A stretch of 64,000 nt of DNA from Methylococcus capsulatus (GTDB lineage Bacteria; Pseudomonadota; Gammaproteobacteria; Methylococcales; Methylococcaceae), in contig NZ_CP104311.1 in the NCBI RefSeq assembly GCF_036864975.1, positions 2,669,513 to 2,733,512 of the forward strand. The letters are read 5' to 3'. This document shows, one piece after another, positions 19,053 through 27,586 of the stretch; position 1 is the first letter of the stretch, and each line of letters opens with the position of its first letter. The position numbers were made by a program, and so were the translations under genes. A model generated the notes under the pieces. That model had not been told where the DNA came from. It did not search any database and saw only the letters and a program-made list of their open reading frames with translations.

Positions 19053-20810
19053 TTACCTGGGCGGACTGCGGCTACCATCCTCGCGTTCCGGTGCGGCGGT
19101 TTCTTTGATCTGTGGATGCAGCGCTCTTTCGGCATCGATCTGGGGCTGCACCACGGTCTTGGAATACCCCAGCAGGCTCAAGACTTTGGCAGCGATCACC
19201 AGGCTCGATTCCAGCATTTCCGGGATGACATAGTCGGCACCAGCCGCGATCAGTTCGGCATAGTCCGCTTCGTTTTGGGTGCGTACCACGATAGGCAAGG
19301 TATAGCCCTGGCGGCGTATCTGGGTAATGATCCGGCGCGCTTCGCTCAGCGACTTGAAAGTGAGGATGGCAAGCCGGGCGCGTTCCATGTGGCAGCGTCG
19401 CAGCAGGTCGATTCGCGCGCAGGAGCCGTAGATCACCGGATCGCCGGCTGCCCGTCCCTCCTTGATCCGGTTGCCGTCCGGGTCCAGGGCGATGAAGGGG
19501 ATGCCGTTGTTTTTGAGGAACTTCGCGATCATCTGGCCGACCCGTCCGTAACCGGCGAGGATGATGTGGTCGGACAGGTTCGGCGGAATCCGGCTCATCT
19601 CGCGGTCCCGGCCCGACACTTTCTGGCCCGCCAGACGGCAGAGCCACTGGCTGATTTCGAAGTTGTAGCGGATCAGCCAGGGCGCGAGGATCAGGCTGCC
19701 GACGACAATGGCCAGCGACAGCGAAGCGATCCGCTGGGCGAGCACGTGGAGTTGCGCTCCCAAGGTGATCAGGGCCAGCCCGAATTCGCTGGCCTGGGCG
19801 AGTATGATGCCGGTCTTGCTCGCCGTCGTGGCTGATTCGCCCATGAGCCGGGCGGCGAGGGCGATCACCACCGACTTGGCCAGAATCAGCAGGACGATGC
19901 CGAACAGGACGATGCGGCCTTCCTGTACCAGCAGGCCGAAATCGATCTGCATGCCGACGCTGGCGAAAAACACGCCCATCAGAATGTCTTTGAATGGGCG
20001 GATGTCCGCTTCCACTTGATGGCGGAATTCGCACTCCCCGAGCATCACCCCCGTGAGGAACGCCCCGAGCGCCATCGACAGGCCGAAAGTCTGCGTCAGC
20101 CAGGCCGACAGCAGGATGATGACGAGCACCGTCAGGACGAAGATTTCGTCCGAGCGGCTCCGGGCGACCTCGTGAAAGATGGTCGGCAGCAGCCATTTGC
20201 CAGCACCTGTCAATATCACGACCAGAATGCCACCCTTTTCCACGACGTGAAGCAGCTGTTCATGCAGGGCGCGCCCGCTGTTTCCGGCCAGCGCGGGCAC
20301 CAGGATCAGACCGAGCAACGCGGCCAAATCCTGAAAAATCAACACGCCCACCGCAAGCTGGGCATGGTGGCGGTTGATGAGCTTGAGCGATCGCAGCTCG
20401 CGGACGACCAGTGCCGTCGAAGACAGCGCCAGGGAACCCGCGACCACCAGCGTGGCGCCGAGGGGCCAGTCCAAACCAAAGAAAAGCGCCGATGCGAATA
20501 CCGACAGGGTGAGCAGCATCTGCAGGGAACCCAGGCCGAACACCGCGCGGCTGAGGTGCAGCAACTGGCGAAGCGAGAACTCCAGCCCCAGTTCGAACAT
20601 CAGGAACACCAGGCCCAGCTCGGACAGAAAATGGATGTTGGCACCGTTGGTCACCATGCCGAAGCCGAACGGCCCCACCAGACCGCCGGCGAACAGATAG
20701 GCCAGGATGTCGGGCAGGCGCAGGCGCTGAAACAGCAGTACGCTGGCGAGGGATGCCAGGAGCAGCACCAGGAGTTCGCTGAAAAAACCGGGATAGAGAT
20801 GTTCGGCCAT
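19053..20810 (-). CDS. CPA2-family cation:proton antiporter with TrkA-N domain (KefB/KefC type)
   Basis: The 585-residue inner-membrane protein has about 12 transmembrane segments forming a Na+/H+-exchanger fold (LRLPDILAYLFAGGLVGPFGFGMV; FLSELGLVFLMFELGLEFS; GVLIFQDLAALLGLILVP; LGAFLTGVMLGECEF), then a cytoplasmic Rossmann RCK-N domain (HIILAGYGRVGQMIAKFLKNN, ALDPDG, VIYGSCARIDLLRR). The NAD-binding glycines of the RCK domain are intact. This is the KefB/KefC/YbaL layout for K+ or H+ exchange; substrate and gating ligand cannot be read from sequence. I chose ATG 20810 because the hydrophobic core follows directly. The frame is open upstream but without family features. A 7-bp hairpin (19043-19049 with 19056-19062) spans the stop region. 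Confidence 0.9.
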   Translation of the reverse strand: MAEHLYPGFFSELLVLLLASLASVLLFQRLRLPDILAYLFAGGLVGPFGFGMVTNGANIHFLSELGLVFLMFELGLEFSLRQLLHLSRAVFGLGSLQMLLTLSVFASALFFGLDWPLGATLVVAGSLALSSTALVVRELRSLKLINRHHAQLAVGVLIFQDLAALLGLILVPALAGNSGRALHEQLLHVVEKGGILVVILTGAGKWLLPTIFHEVARSRSDEIFVLTVLVIILLSAWLTQTFGLSMALGAFLTGVMLGECEFRHQVEADIRPFKDILMGVFFASVGMQIDFGLLVQEGRIVLFGIVLLILAKSVVIALAARLMGESATTASKTGIILAQASEFGLALITLGAQLHVLAQRIASLSLAIVVGSLILAPWLIRYNFEISQWLCRLAGQKVSGRDREMSRIPPNLSDHIILAGYGRVGQMIAKFLKNNGIPFIALDPDGNRIKEGRAAGDPVIYGSCARIDLLRRCHMERARLAILTFKSLSEARRIITQIRRQGYTLPIVVRTQNEADYAELIAAGADYVIPEMLESSLVIAAKVLSLLGYSKTVVQPQIDAERALHPQIKETAAPEREDGSRSPPR

Positions 20811-21027
20811 GTTCCGGGCATCGGGTGGGAAAGCGATCGGGCGTTCTTTCCGCCCTGTAACGGAACTCTTGGGCCGCAGAACGTTTTCGTCAAGCCGTTG
20901 ACGCCGAAAAAACACGGCGTTCCCTGGCGCCGGCAAGGGTATGTCCGTGTGCACCCGGTGTGGGACCATGGCGCGCGATCCCTTGCGGAAAGTTGCAAAT
21001 CTGCTAGTTTTCTCCCACCGCAAATGC

Positions 21028-21062
21028 TTTACAGCACATTGATCGAAAATTCTAAATATAGT
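21028..21062 (+). promoter_or_regulatory. Possible sigma-70 promoter before the glycosylation island
   Basis: TTTACA (21028-21033) followed 18-19 bases later by an A/T-rich -10-like stretch (CTAAATATAGT, 21052-21062) lies just upstream of the 105-aa gene, in a locally AT-rich patch. A GAGGGA ribosome site follows at 21064-21069. The -10 match is only partial. Confidence 0.3.
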
Positions 21063-21078
21063 CGAGGGATGCAACAAC

Positions 21079-21396
21079 ATGGGCCTGTTCTCCTGGTTCT
21101 CCGCCAATAAAGAGCTCGATCTGTTCGCCAAAACGCTGGCGCAGGACATCGCCAAACGCTACCCGCCATCCATGGACACCGCCCCGGAGAAAAAGATTTC
21201 CGCCAACCGGCTCACCAAAATCCTCGAAGATGCCTATGCGAAGGCCAAACGGTTCAACCAGGAAAAGGCCCTGGGGATGTACAAGAAAGCCAAATTCGGT
21301 AATACGTTCCGCTGGGAGTTGAAGGAGCTCGGCTACAGCAAGGAATTCATCGAGGTGGCGACCGAAGGGCTGATCGTCTATCTCAGCAGAAAATAA
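21079..21396 (+). CDS. Small hypothetical protein, charged and helical
   Basis: A 105-residue protein preceded by a good GAGGGA ribosome site 9 bases before ATG. It begins with a short amphipathic stretch (MGLFSWFSANKELDLFAKTLA), then is rich in Lys, Glu and aromatic residues, and ends LIVYLSRK. No signal peptide or clear membrane helix is visible. I do not recognise the family. It lies 12 bp upstream of the first TPR-glycosyltransferase gene and is probably its operon leader, so a role connected to the glycosylation island is possible. The length and codon pattern look like a real gene. Confidence 0.75.
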   Translation: MGLFSWFSANKELDLFAKTLAQDIAKRYPPSMDTAPEKKISANRLTKILEDAYAKAKRFNQEKALGMYKKAKFGNTFRWELKELGYSKEFIEVATEGLIVYLSRK

Positions 21397-21408
21397 CGCC
21401 GCAAACGC

Positions 21409-23163
21409 ATGCTCGCTCAGGTCCTCAAACGGGCCGCCAGGGTATGGGCGGACCGCGGCAAGCGTGGACGCGAGATTTCTCCCGCCGCTTGGGAAGAAAT
21501 AGACGCACGGCTGGCATCAGGCGATGCGGAAAATGCCGAAGCCGTTTGGGTTTCCCTCCTTCGGCAAAACCCGGAATCGCCGGTGGCTCTCCATGGCCTC
21601 GGACGCTTGCAGGGCATGCGTGGTGAGTTGGCGACCGCTGGCCGGAATCTGGCCAAGGCGGTGCGGCTCAAACCCGATTTCACGGAAGCCTGGATCGACC
21701 TCGGCAATGTCCAGCTGACGTCGGATAAGCCGGAGGAGGCCGAGTCGGCCTATCGACGAGCGCTTGCCGTGGACGAGACCAGTGTCTTGGCGTGGTGTAA
21801 CTTAGGACTCTGCCAGCAAAAGCGCTCCCAACTGACGGAGGCGTCCGAGAGCTTCCGGCGGGCGCTGGACCTGAACCCCCGTTTTGGTCTGGCGCTGCGG
21901 CATTGGGTAGGTATTCAGACGAAACTCGACTGGCCGGATGGCGCCGCGGAGCTTCTGGAGCGTTGGGCCGATATGGTGCCGGACCACGCCGAAGCGCAGG
22001 CCGCCTTGGGCTTCATGTGGCTCAAGCACCGTTTCCGGCCCGATCTGGCCATCACCCATTTCAATCGGGCGGTGGCGCTGGGAATGAACCATGCGGAACT
22101 TCACGGCAATCGCGGCATCGCCCTGCAGGACCTAGGCCGCATCGATGAAGCGCTCGCCAGTTACGACAAGGCCTTGCATCTGGAACCGGAAAACCGCGCG
22201 GTGCGTTTTCACCGGTCACTGGCCAAGCTGCTGGTGCACGATTTCGAGCAGGGCTGGCCCGACTACGAACTCCGCCTGCTCAACGAGGAGTGCCCCCGGC
22301 GGGCTCTCCCCTTTCCGCGCTGGGATGGAACGGAGCTGAGCGGCAAAACCATTCTGGTCTACGCCGAACAGGGTCTGGGCGATGAGATCATGTTCGCCTC
22401 CTGTCTGCCCGACATCATCGTCCGGTCCGGCCATTGCGTGATCGAATGCCACAAAAAACTGGCACCGATGTTCCGTCGCTCATTCCCGACCGCCACCGTG
22501 CATGACGGCGGCCAACATGACGAACCGAGCGGGTTGTCAGGTCTACCGCCGATCGATTGTTGCATTCCGGTGGGCAGCCTGCCTCTGCATTTCCGCCGGC
22601 GACTGGAGGATTTCCCGCAACACACCGGCTACCTGAAGGCGGACGAAGCACGTATGTCATATTGGCGCCGGTCGCTGGCAGGGCTCGGCCCCGGTTTGAA
22701 GATAGGCATCACCTGGAGGGGCGGCACCCGTCAGACCCGCCAGAGCTATCGTTCCATGCCCCTGGACACGCTGGTGCCGCTACTCGAAGTTTCCGGTGCG
22801 CATTTCATCAGCCTGCAGTACGACGAATGCCGGGACGAGATCGCAAAGCTCGGGTCGGTCCACGGACTGACCCTCCATCATTTTCCTGCGGCCATCGCCG
22901 ATTACGACGAAACGGCCGCGCTTTTGGGGGCGCTCGATCTGGTCATCGGCGTCTGTACGGCGGTGGTGCATCTGGGCGGTGCGCTGGGGCGGCCCGTGTG
23001 GGTCATGGCGCCGGTAGGGCCAGAATGGCGGTACGGGGTGACTGGAGGCACGATGCCTTGGTATCCAACCTGCCGTGTATTCAGGCAGGCTGCGCCGTTT
23101 GCGTGGGAGGAACTCATTCTTCGCGTGAGAAATGAACTGATCGCCTATCTCGATGAAAATTAG
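21409..23163 (+). CDS. TPR protein with GT-B glycosyltransferase-like domain (paralogue 1)
   Basis: The 584-residue protein has about six tetratricopeptide repeats in residues 45-275 (for example ALHGLGRLQGMRGELATAG; AWIDLGNVQLTSDKPEEAE; AWCNLGLCQQKRSQLTEAS). From about residue 310 it has a C-terminal GT9/GT41-like domain with [18 protein letters not shown], a central IGITWRGGTRQTR and the sugar-nucleotide-side segment VIGVCTAVVHLGGALGRPVWV. The domain layout recalls O-GlcNAc-type transferases, where TPRs hold the protein acceptor. It shares all these signatures with the proteins at 25828 and 27587. It overlaps the next gene by 11 bp. Donor sugar and acceptor are unknown; pilin or another surface protein is the likeliest acceptor by location. 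Confidence 0.85.
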   Translation: MLAQVLKRAARVWADRGKRGREISPAAWEEIDARLASGDAENAEAVWVSLLRQNPESPVALHGLGRLQGMRGELATAGRNLAKAVRLKPDFTEAWIDLGNVQLTSDKPEEAESAYRRALAVDETSVLAWCNLGLCQQKRSQLTEASESFRRALDLNPRFGLALRHWVGIQTKLDWPDGAAELLERWADMVPDHAEAQAALGFMWLKHRFRPDLAITHFNRAVALGMNHAELHGNRGIALQDLGRIDEALASYDKALHLEPENRAVRFHRSLAKLLVHDFEQGWPDYELRLLNEECPRRALPFPRWDGTELSGKTILVYAEQGLGDEIMFASCLPDIIVRSGHCVIECHKKLAPMFRRSFPTATVHDGGQHDEPSGLSGLPPIDCCIPVGSLPLHFRRRLEDFPQHTGYLKADEARMSYWRRSLAGLGPGLKIGITWRGGTRQTRQSYRSMPLDTLVPLLEVSGAHFISLQYDECRDEIAKLGSVHGLTLHHFPAAIADYDETAALLGALDLVIGVCTAVVHLGGALGRPVWVMAPVGPEWRYGVTGGTMPWYPTCRVFRQAAPFAWEELILRVRNELIAYLDEN

Positions 23164-24757
23164 CTGGATCACCTTCGCCAGTCTCCGTACAGAGAATGGT
23201 GCAATCACTTCGGACATGGCTAGCGCGCGCTATCGCATGCTCTTGCCGGGCAGGTATCTCCAAAGCCAGGGACATAAGGTGGAGTTTCACGGTATCGGCC
23301 CGGAGGTGAACTGGGATTCCTATCCGCGGGGTTCGCTGGATGCCGAGGTCGTCATATTTTCCAAGAGTTTCAACCCGGCCAACGAGCAAGCCGCTTCTTT
23401 CGCCCGGCGGAACGGCGCGAAAGTCCTGTTCGACATCAGTGACAATCATTTCATTCATCCAGAATTCAGCGCCCACTACCGGACGATGGCGGCGCTGGCG
23501 GACCGGGTGACCGTACCGACTGCGGCGATGGGCAAGGTGGTTTTGCAGCACACCGGTCTGATCGCGGCCGTCATTCCCGATCCGGTCGAAGGGCAACGAA
23601 AGGCGCCTTCCGCCATGAGAACCGTCGGGCGGCGCGTGGGCCTGTTTGCGAGCACTCGGGAGGCCGCACGCCTGTTGTGGTTTGGGCATCCGTCCAATCT
23701 GCCGGCGCTGTTGGCGGTGATTCCTTCTCTCAGGGCATTGGCGCAGCAATACCCGATAGAGCTGGAGATCGTCACCTCCAGAAATCCTGGTTTGGAGGAT
23801 TTGTTGTCGACGCATGCGGCTACGGCCAGCAAAAACTTCCGTATCTTGTTCTCCGAGTGGTCTTTGCGGGCTCTGGAAGATGCCATGGAACGCTGTGATC
23901 TGGTGATCGTCCCCGGCGATCCCGAGGGCAGACGGGAATCCGTCAAGAGTCACAACAGACTGACCGAAGCGCTTTGGGCCGGCAAATACGTCGTCGCCCA
24001 TCCGCTGCCGGCCTATCAGGATTTCATCGACTGGGCCTGGATCAGCGAAGATCTGGTGACGGGCATCAAGTGGGCATTGACCCATCCGGACATGGTGCCG
24101 AACCAGGTGGCACAGGCCCAGGTGTTCATAAATGATCATCTGACCCCGGAACACATGGGGGCCCGCTGGCTGGAGCTCATCGCCGAAACCGGCTCAGGCA
24201 CGACTCACAAACAAGTCACGGCCGATGCCGACCCCTTGCGTTTGAATCTCGGCTGTGGGGACAAAATACTTCCCGGCCATCTGAACATCGACGTCGCCCT
24301 CGCCCGGGCTGGAAAGGTGCCGGACATCATTTGCGATCTTCATGCCTTGCCGTTTGATGGCGATATGGCTGACGAGATTCTTTCCGTTCACGTCATCGAG
24401 CATTTTTGGCGATGGGAGGTACAGGATGTGCTACGGGAATGGGTCAGGGTTCTGAAACCTGGCGGCAGGATGATTCTGGAATGTCCGAATTTGCTCGCGG
24501 CATGCCAGGAGATCCTCCGGAATCCCAACGCCGCGACAGGGGAAGGGAGGGAATGCCAGCGGTCGATGTGGGTGCTTTACGGCGATCCAACCTGGCGTGA
24601 TCCGCTGATGGTTCACCGCTGGGCTTATACGCCCGAGAGCCTTGCGGAAATCATGCGTCAAGCCGGGTTGATCAACGTGCGTCAGGAGCCTGCTCAATTC
24701 AAATTGAGAGAGCCCAGGGATATGAGGGTTGTTGGCATAAAGCCACACCGCTCTTGA
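23153..24757 (+). CDS. Fusion of glycosyltransferase-like domain and SAM methyltransferase
   Basis: The 534-residue protein starts inside the end of the previous gene. Residues 1-340 resemble a GT-B (GT1/GT4-like) enzyme: MKISWITFASLRTEN, SARYRMLLPGRYLQSQGHKVEF, LFDISDNHF, VIPDPVEGQR and a C-terminal WAGKYVVAHPLPAYQDF. From about residue 362 a class I methyltransferase domain follows with motif I LNLGCGDKILPG, the acidic LNIDVAL, ADEILSVHVIEHF and LKPGGRMILECPN. One polypeptide could add and methylate a sugar, or methylate the glycan end. Glycan-active GT/MT fusions are known in surface-polysaccharide loci. The methyltransferase half is more confidently assigned than the transferase half. Confidence 0.82.
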   Translation: MKISWITFASLRTENGAITSDMASARYRMLLPGRYLQSQGHKVEFHGIGPEVNWDSYPRGSLDAEVVIFSKSFNPANEQAASFARRNGAKVLFDISDNHFIHPEFSAHYRTMAALADRVTVPTAAMGKVVLQHTGLIAAVIPDPVEGQRKAPSAMRTVGRRVGLFASTREAARLLWFGHPSNLPALLAVIPSLRALAQQYPIELEIVTSRNPGLEDLLSTHAATASKNFRILFSEWSLRALEDAMERCDLVIVPGDPEGRRESVKSHNRLTEALWAGKYVVAHPLPAYQDFIDWAWISEDLVTGIKWALTHPDMVPNQVAQAQVFINDHLTPEHMGARWLELIAETGSGTTHKQVTADADPLRLNLGCGDKILPGHLNIDVALARAGKVPDIICDLHALPFDGDMADEILSVHVIEHFWRWEVQDVLREWVRVLKPGGRMILECPNLLAACQEILRNPNAATGEGRECQRSMWVLYGDPTWRDPLMVHRWAYTPESLAEIMRQAGLINVRQEPAQFKLREPRDMRVVGIKPHRS

Positions 24758-25095
24758 TATCGAGCGCCGGATATAAATAATCTGATGCCAAATCATTAAA
24801 ATATATAATGCAGTTGACCTAGGCCGTCATATCGGCAGAGATGGCTCAGTATCCAGAGCACTAGGAAGGGTGGGGGTGTCGCCATTACCGCATTTATGGG
24901 TTCCGATATTCCGTGTTGGAACGACGAGTTGTTCTTAACGAACGGAATTATCCTGTCAGGCGATGAGATATAAGTGAAGCCGCTACATGGCATCGGTTTC
25001 TTTACTCTCGGCAATTTCGTTCGTTGATCGGAATTTAAACAAAAACACCGGCTTCGATCCTTTTGACAAATAAAGACGGAATTACCAAAAGCACA
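24758..25095. other. Gap without a convincing gene
   Basis: About 340 bp between two glycosyltransferase genes. The composition is AT-richer than the flanks. A short plus-strand frame at about 24880-24970 reads coding-like residues (FMGSDIPCWNDELFLTN) before a stop, but has no family I recognise; it may be a remnant. An open frame on the minus strand (24796-25182) overlaps the next gene and has no recognisable features. I see no clear terminator or tRNA. Confidence 0.5.
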
Positions 25096-25794
25096 ATGCA
25101 AGAAATATCCCCCATTCGAATATTCATTGGCTATGATCCGCGCGAAGCGCTGGCTTTCAGTGTGCTGGCCCACAGCATCCACGTTCGAGCGTCCCGGCCG
25201 GTTTCCATCACGCCTTTGATGCTGAGCCAGCTCGGCCAGGTTTACCGGCGGGAACGCAATCCGCTCCAGTCAACGGATTTTTCTTTCAGTCGGTTCCTGG
25301 TCCCGTATCTGTCGGGATTTTCCGGCTGGTCCGTTTTCCTGGACTGCGACATGCTCGTCCTCGACGATATCGCAAAGCTCTGGGCCCTGCGGGATGAGCG
25401 TTATGCGATACAGGTGGTCAAGCACGACCACGTTCCAGCCGAAGAAATCAAATTTCTGGACGCGGCACAAACCCGCTATGAGAAGAAAAATTGGTCCAGC
25501 GTCGTGCTTTTTAACAACACAAAATGCAAAGCCTTGACGCCGGATTACGTGAATACCGCATCCGGCCTCGATCTACACCAGTTCAAGTGGCTGGATGACG
25601 AAGCCTTGATCGGTCATATACCTCATCGCTGGAATCACCTGGTGGGATACGATACGCCATCACGCGAAGTATCACTTGCGCATTACACCATAGGCGGACC
25701 TTATTTCGAGGAGTACCGCGACTGCGAATATTCCGACGAGTGGCGCGCCGAACTCGCCGGCATGTTGCGGGTCGATCAGAGACAGGCCCGCTGA
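25096..25794 (+). CDS. Small glycosyltransferase (GT-A, DxD type)
   Basis: The 232-residue product has the opening IRIFIGYDPREALAFSVLAHS, the metal/nucleotide-sugar motif FLDCDMLVLDDI, VVLFNNTKC and a C-terminal HYTIGGPYFEEYRDCEY, typical of small glycosyltransferases related to GT8 in bacterial surface loci. The catalytic DxD (DCD) is intact. The frame is open to a TTG at 25063, but ATG 25096 is preferred because the first family strand begins a few residues later. No strong ribosome site is seen for either. It lies in the plus-strand run of glycan genes, 33 bp before the second TPR-glycosyltransferase, and is probably cotranscribed with it. Confidence 0.82.
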   Translation: MQEISPIRIFIGYDPREALAFSVLAHSIHVRASRPVSITPLMLSQLGQVYRRERNPLQSTDFSFSRFLVPYLSGFSGWSVFLDCDMLVLDDIAKLWALRDERYAIQVVKHDHVPAEEIKFLDAAQTRYEKKNWSSVVLFNNTKCKALTPDYVNTASGLDLHQFKWLDDEALIGHIPHRWNHLVGYDTPSREVSLAHYTIGGPYFEEYRDCEYSDEWRAELAGMLRVDQRQAR

Positions 25795-25827
25795 CGGCTG
25801 GCTCTCGGTCCGCCACCGGATTCCATC

Positions 25828-27579
25828 ATGCTGCTGCAGTTATTCAAAAATCTCTGCTTTCCGGGCAGAGCACAGGCTTTGCAGAATTCGGAGGACGACG
25901 AGTCTACCCCGGCCGGAATACTTCGTTGCCATACCGATAAAGCGGAATCCGTCGAATCCGGTGAGGCAGAGATGGATCAGCTTTATCAGCAAATCGAGCA
26001 AGCTTTGGCGGAGGGCAATCTGGCGCTTGCCGAAACATGTTGCCGGAAAGCTTTGGAACTGCGGCCCGATGCGGCCTTGGCCAGTCTCCATCTCGCCCGG
26101 ATCAGGCTCGCTCAAAGGCGTCTGGCGGAAGCCTCAGGATGTCTGGGCCGGGCCGAACACATGCCTGGCCTCGACGTGAAAACTCACAACCGCATCGGCA
26201 TCGTCTGGCTGGACCTGGATGACTGCGCAAGAGCGGAGACATGTTTCCGTTCCATCCTGGCCAAGGACGACACCTACGCCTACGCCTGGTGCAATCTGGG
26301 GATTGCATTGCAGCGCAAAGGCGACCTCGAAGAAGCTTTGACATGTTTCCAGCGCGCTTTGGAACTGAAGCCGGATTTCGCCGAAGCCATGCACAATTGC
26401 GGGCTTTTGCTGAGAGATTTGGGCAGGCCTGCGGAAGCGCTGGAGATGCTCGAACGGGCTTTGTCGCTGAAGCCGGGCTTCGCATTGGCCCAGGCCAATA
26501 TCGGTGTCGTGCTGCAGGATTTTGGCAAGCTCGACGATGCGATCGCAGCCTTAGACCGCGCCCTGGAGCTGGAACCGGAGTCCGGTGACATTCATTTGAC
26601 CAAAGCTCATCTGCTGCTTTCGGCTAGACGTTTCCGTGAAGGCTGGGAGGAACAGGAATACCGGCGTCTGGCGCCGGAATTTCCAAGCGACCGTTTTTCA
26701 CTCCCCGAATGGAAAGGGGAGGACCTTGCAGGAAAAAACCTACTGGTCTGCGCCGAACAGGGGATCGGCGATGAAATCATGCTGGCCAGCTGCTTCCCCG
26801 ACCTGTTTGCTAGAGGCGGTCGGTGCGTGATCGAATGTGATCCCCGACTCGAAACCCTGTATCGGCGTTCCTTTCCACAGGCTGAATTTGCCGGCAAAAG
26901 GTTCAAAAATCCGGACATCTGGCTGGAAGCATTCCGCCCCATCGACTTGCAAATACCCTTAGGCAGCCTTCCCCGGTTTTTCCGCAACGAAATCTGTGAG
27001 TTCCCCCGCCATTCTGGCTATCTGACAGCCGATCCACAGCGTATCGGACGTTGGAAAGAACGGCTTGCCGCACTTGGACCGGGGCTGAAAATCGGCTTGT
27101 CATGGCGAGGCGGGACCAGCAGAACCAACGCTTATTTACGCTCGATCCCCCTGGAAATCTTGTTGCCTATTTTACAGATGCCGGACACGCATTTCGTTAA
27201 TATTCAGTATACCGATTGCCGGGCCGAACTGGATTTGCTTCACTCGCGCCACGGCACTCGGATTCATTCCTGGCGCTGGCTTGAAAACGATTTTGAGGAA
27301 ACGGCCGCTTTGGTTGCCAGCTTGGATCTGGTCATCAGTGTCTGTACGGCGGTCGTGCATCTGGCTGGTGCCCTGGGAGTGCCGGTGTGGGTTCTGGTAC
27401 CGAGTTCGCCGGGCTGGCGCTACGGGCGCGAGGGATCACGCATGCCATGGTACCCCGCGGCCCGTTTGTTCCGGCAGGAGAAACCGCTCCATTGGGAACC
27501 GGTCATAGCCGAAATCGGTAAGGAACTCGCACGTTTGACGAATGTATCATCACTCATGAATTTCGCTGAGATAGGGTAG
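25828..27579 (+). CDS. TPR protein with GT-B glycosyltransferase-like domain (paralogue 2)
   Basis: The 583-residue protein has a divergent N-terminal extension (FKNLCFPGRAQALQNSEDDE), about six TPRs over residues 55-260 (LYQQIEQALAEGNLALAE; YAWCNLGIALQRKGDLEEAL; AMHNCGLLLRDLGRPAEAL) and the shared C-terminal domain from about residue 300. That domain carries LLVCAEQGIGDEIMLASC, IGLSWRGGTSRTN and VISVCTAVVHLAGALGVPVWVLVP. The repeats are closer to the TPR consensus than in the first paralogue. It is followed 7 bp later by the third paralogue. All signature residues of the shared C-terminal domain are present, so no loss of function is apparent. Acceptor and donor remain unknown. Confidence 0.86.
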   Translation: MLLQLFKNLCFPGRAQALQNSEDDESTPAGILRCHTDKAESVESGEAEMDQLYQQIEQALAEGNLALAETCCRKALELRPDAALASLHLARIRLAQRRLAEASGCLGRAEHMPGLDVKTHNRIGIVWLDLDDCARAETCFRSILAKDDTYAYAWCNLGIALQRKGDLEEALTCFQRALELKPDFAEAMHNCGLLLRDLGRPAEALEMLERALSLKPGFALAQANIGVVLQDFGKLDDAIAALDRALELEPESGDIHLTKAHLLLSARRFREGWEEQEYRRLAPEFPSDRFSLPEWKGEDLAGKNLLVCAEQGIGDEIMLASCFPDLFARGGRCVIECDPRLETLYRRSFPQAEFAGKRFKNPDIWLEAFRPIDLQIPLGSLPRFFRNEICEFPRHSGYLTADPQRIGRWKERLAALGPGLKIGLSWRGGTSRTNAYLRSIPLEILLPILQMPDTHFVNIQYTDCRAELDLLHSRHGTRIHSWRWLENDFEETAALVASLDLVISVCTAVVHLAGALGVPVWVLVPSSPGWRYGREGSRMPWYPAARLFRQEKPLHWEPVIAEIGKELARLTNVSSLMNFAEIG

Positions 27580-27586
27580 CACGACG

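Noticed and set aside
24796-25182. Minus-strand open frame of 128 codons in the gap and over the next gene
   Set aside because: No recognisable motif, unusual composition and overlap with a well-supported glycosyltransferase gene; likely chance.
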